Shown piece by piece: positions 5,802 to 7,347 of a stretch of 7,347 nt of DNA; positions within the stretch are counted from its first letter, which is position 1; every line of letters begins with the position of its first letter. The notes beneath the pieces were generated by a model. That model made no database searches, was not told where the DNA came from, and was given only the letters and a program-made list of their open reading frames with translations. The stretch covers positions 1-7,347 of the forward strand of contig WTHL01000154.1 in the NCBI GenBank assembly GCA_011523155.1, read 5' to 3'. Position numbers and translations under genes: made by a program. Origin of the DNA: Synechococcus sp. PL34863bin_39 (lineage in GTDB: Bacteria; Cyanobacteriota; Cyanobacteriia; PCC-6307; Cyanobiaceae).

Positions 5802-7347
<1,546 letters not shown>

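Overview
The window reads as a piece of a marine picocyanobacterial chromosome (Synechococcus/Cyanobium type). This rests on a petN gene for a cytochrome b6f subunit, a thf1 (psb29) gene, a cyanobacterial DUF2103 gene, and ClpP and ClpS proteins of cyanobacterial character. The genes are tightly packed, switch strand often and are moderately GC-rich. I see no mobile element, CRISPR array, tRNA or rRNA. The genus is inferred from protein character, not from a search.

Left part (1-3079): a Clp/photosynthesis neighbourhood. The 5' part of clpP runs leftward off the edge and is divergent from thf1, with 82 bp between them. thf1 runs tail-to-tail into a long membrane-anchored protein of unknown function, and the two overlap by 34 bp. 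That gene is the last of a leftward cluster: petN (33 aa), then an unrecognised 49-aa single-span membrane protein starting 4 bp after the petN stop, then the 467-aa protein, whose start lies inside the end of the 49-aa frame. clpS is divergent from petN, so the Clp protease core and an adaptor for Clp lie within 3 kb, flanking photosynthetic assembly genes.

Middle part (3080-4597): a GTG-started VTT/DedA-type (TVP38/TMEM64) membrane protein, a possible 75-aa leftward hypothetical gene, and a DUF2103 gene with a TTG start. A 197-bp gap with one short hairpin follows.

Right part (4598-7347): purK (purine synthesis) lies leftward behind a sugar-type ABC transporter permease (MalF/UgpA class) with a 25-bp gap. 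The 5' half of aroB (shikimate pathway) runs rightward off the edge, divergent from the permease. The permease has no ATPase, binding protein or second permease beside it here.

Most of the window is ordinary housekeeping sequence. The least explained element is the petN-linked 49-aa/467-aa membrane protein pair. The variant ClpS is second. clpP and aroB are cut by the window edges.
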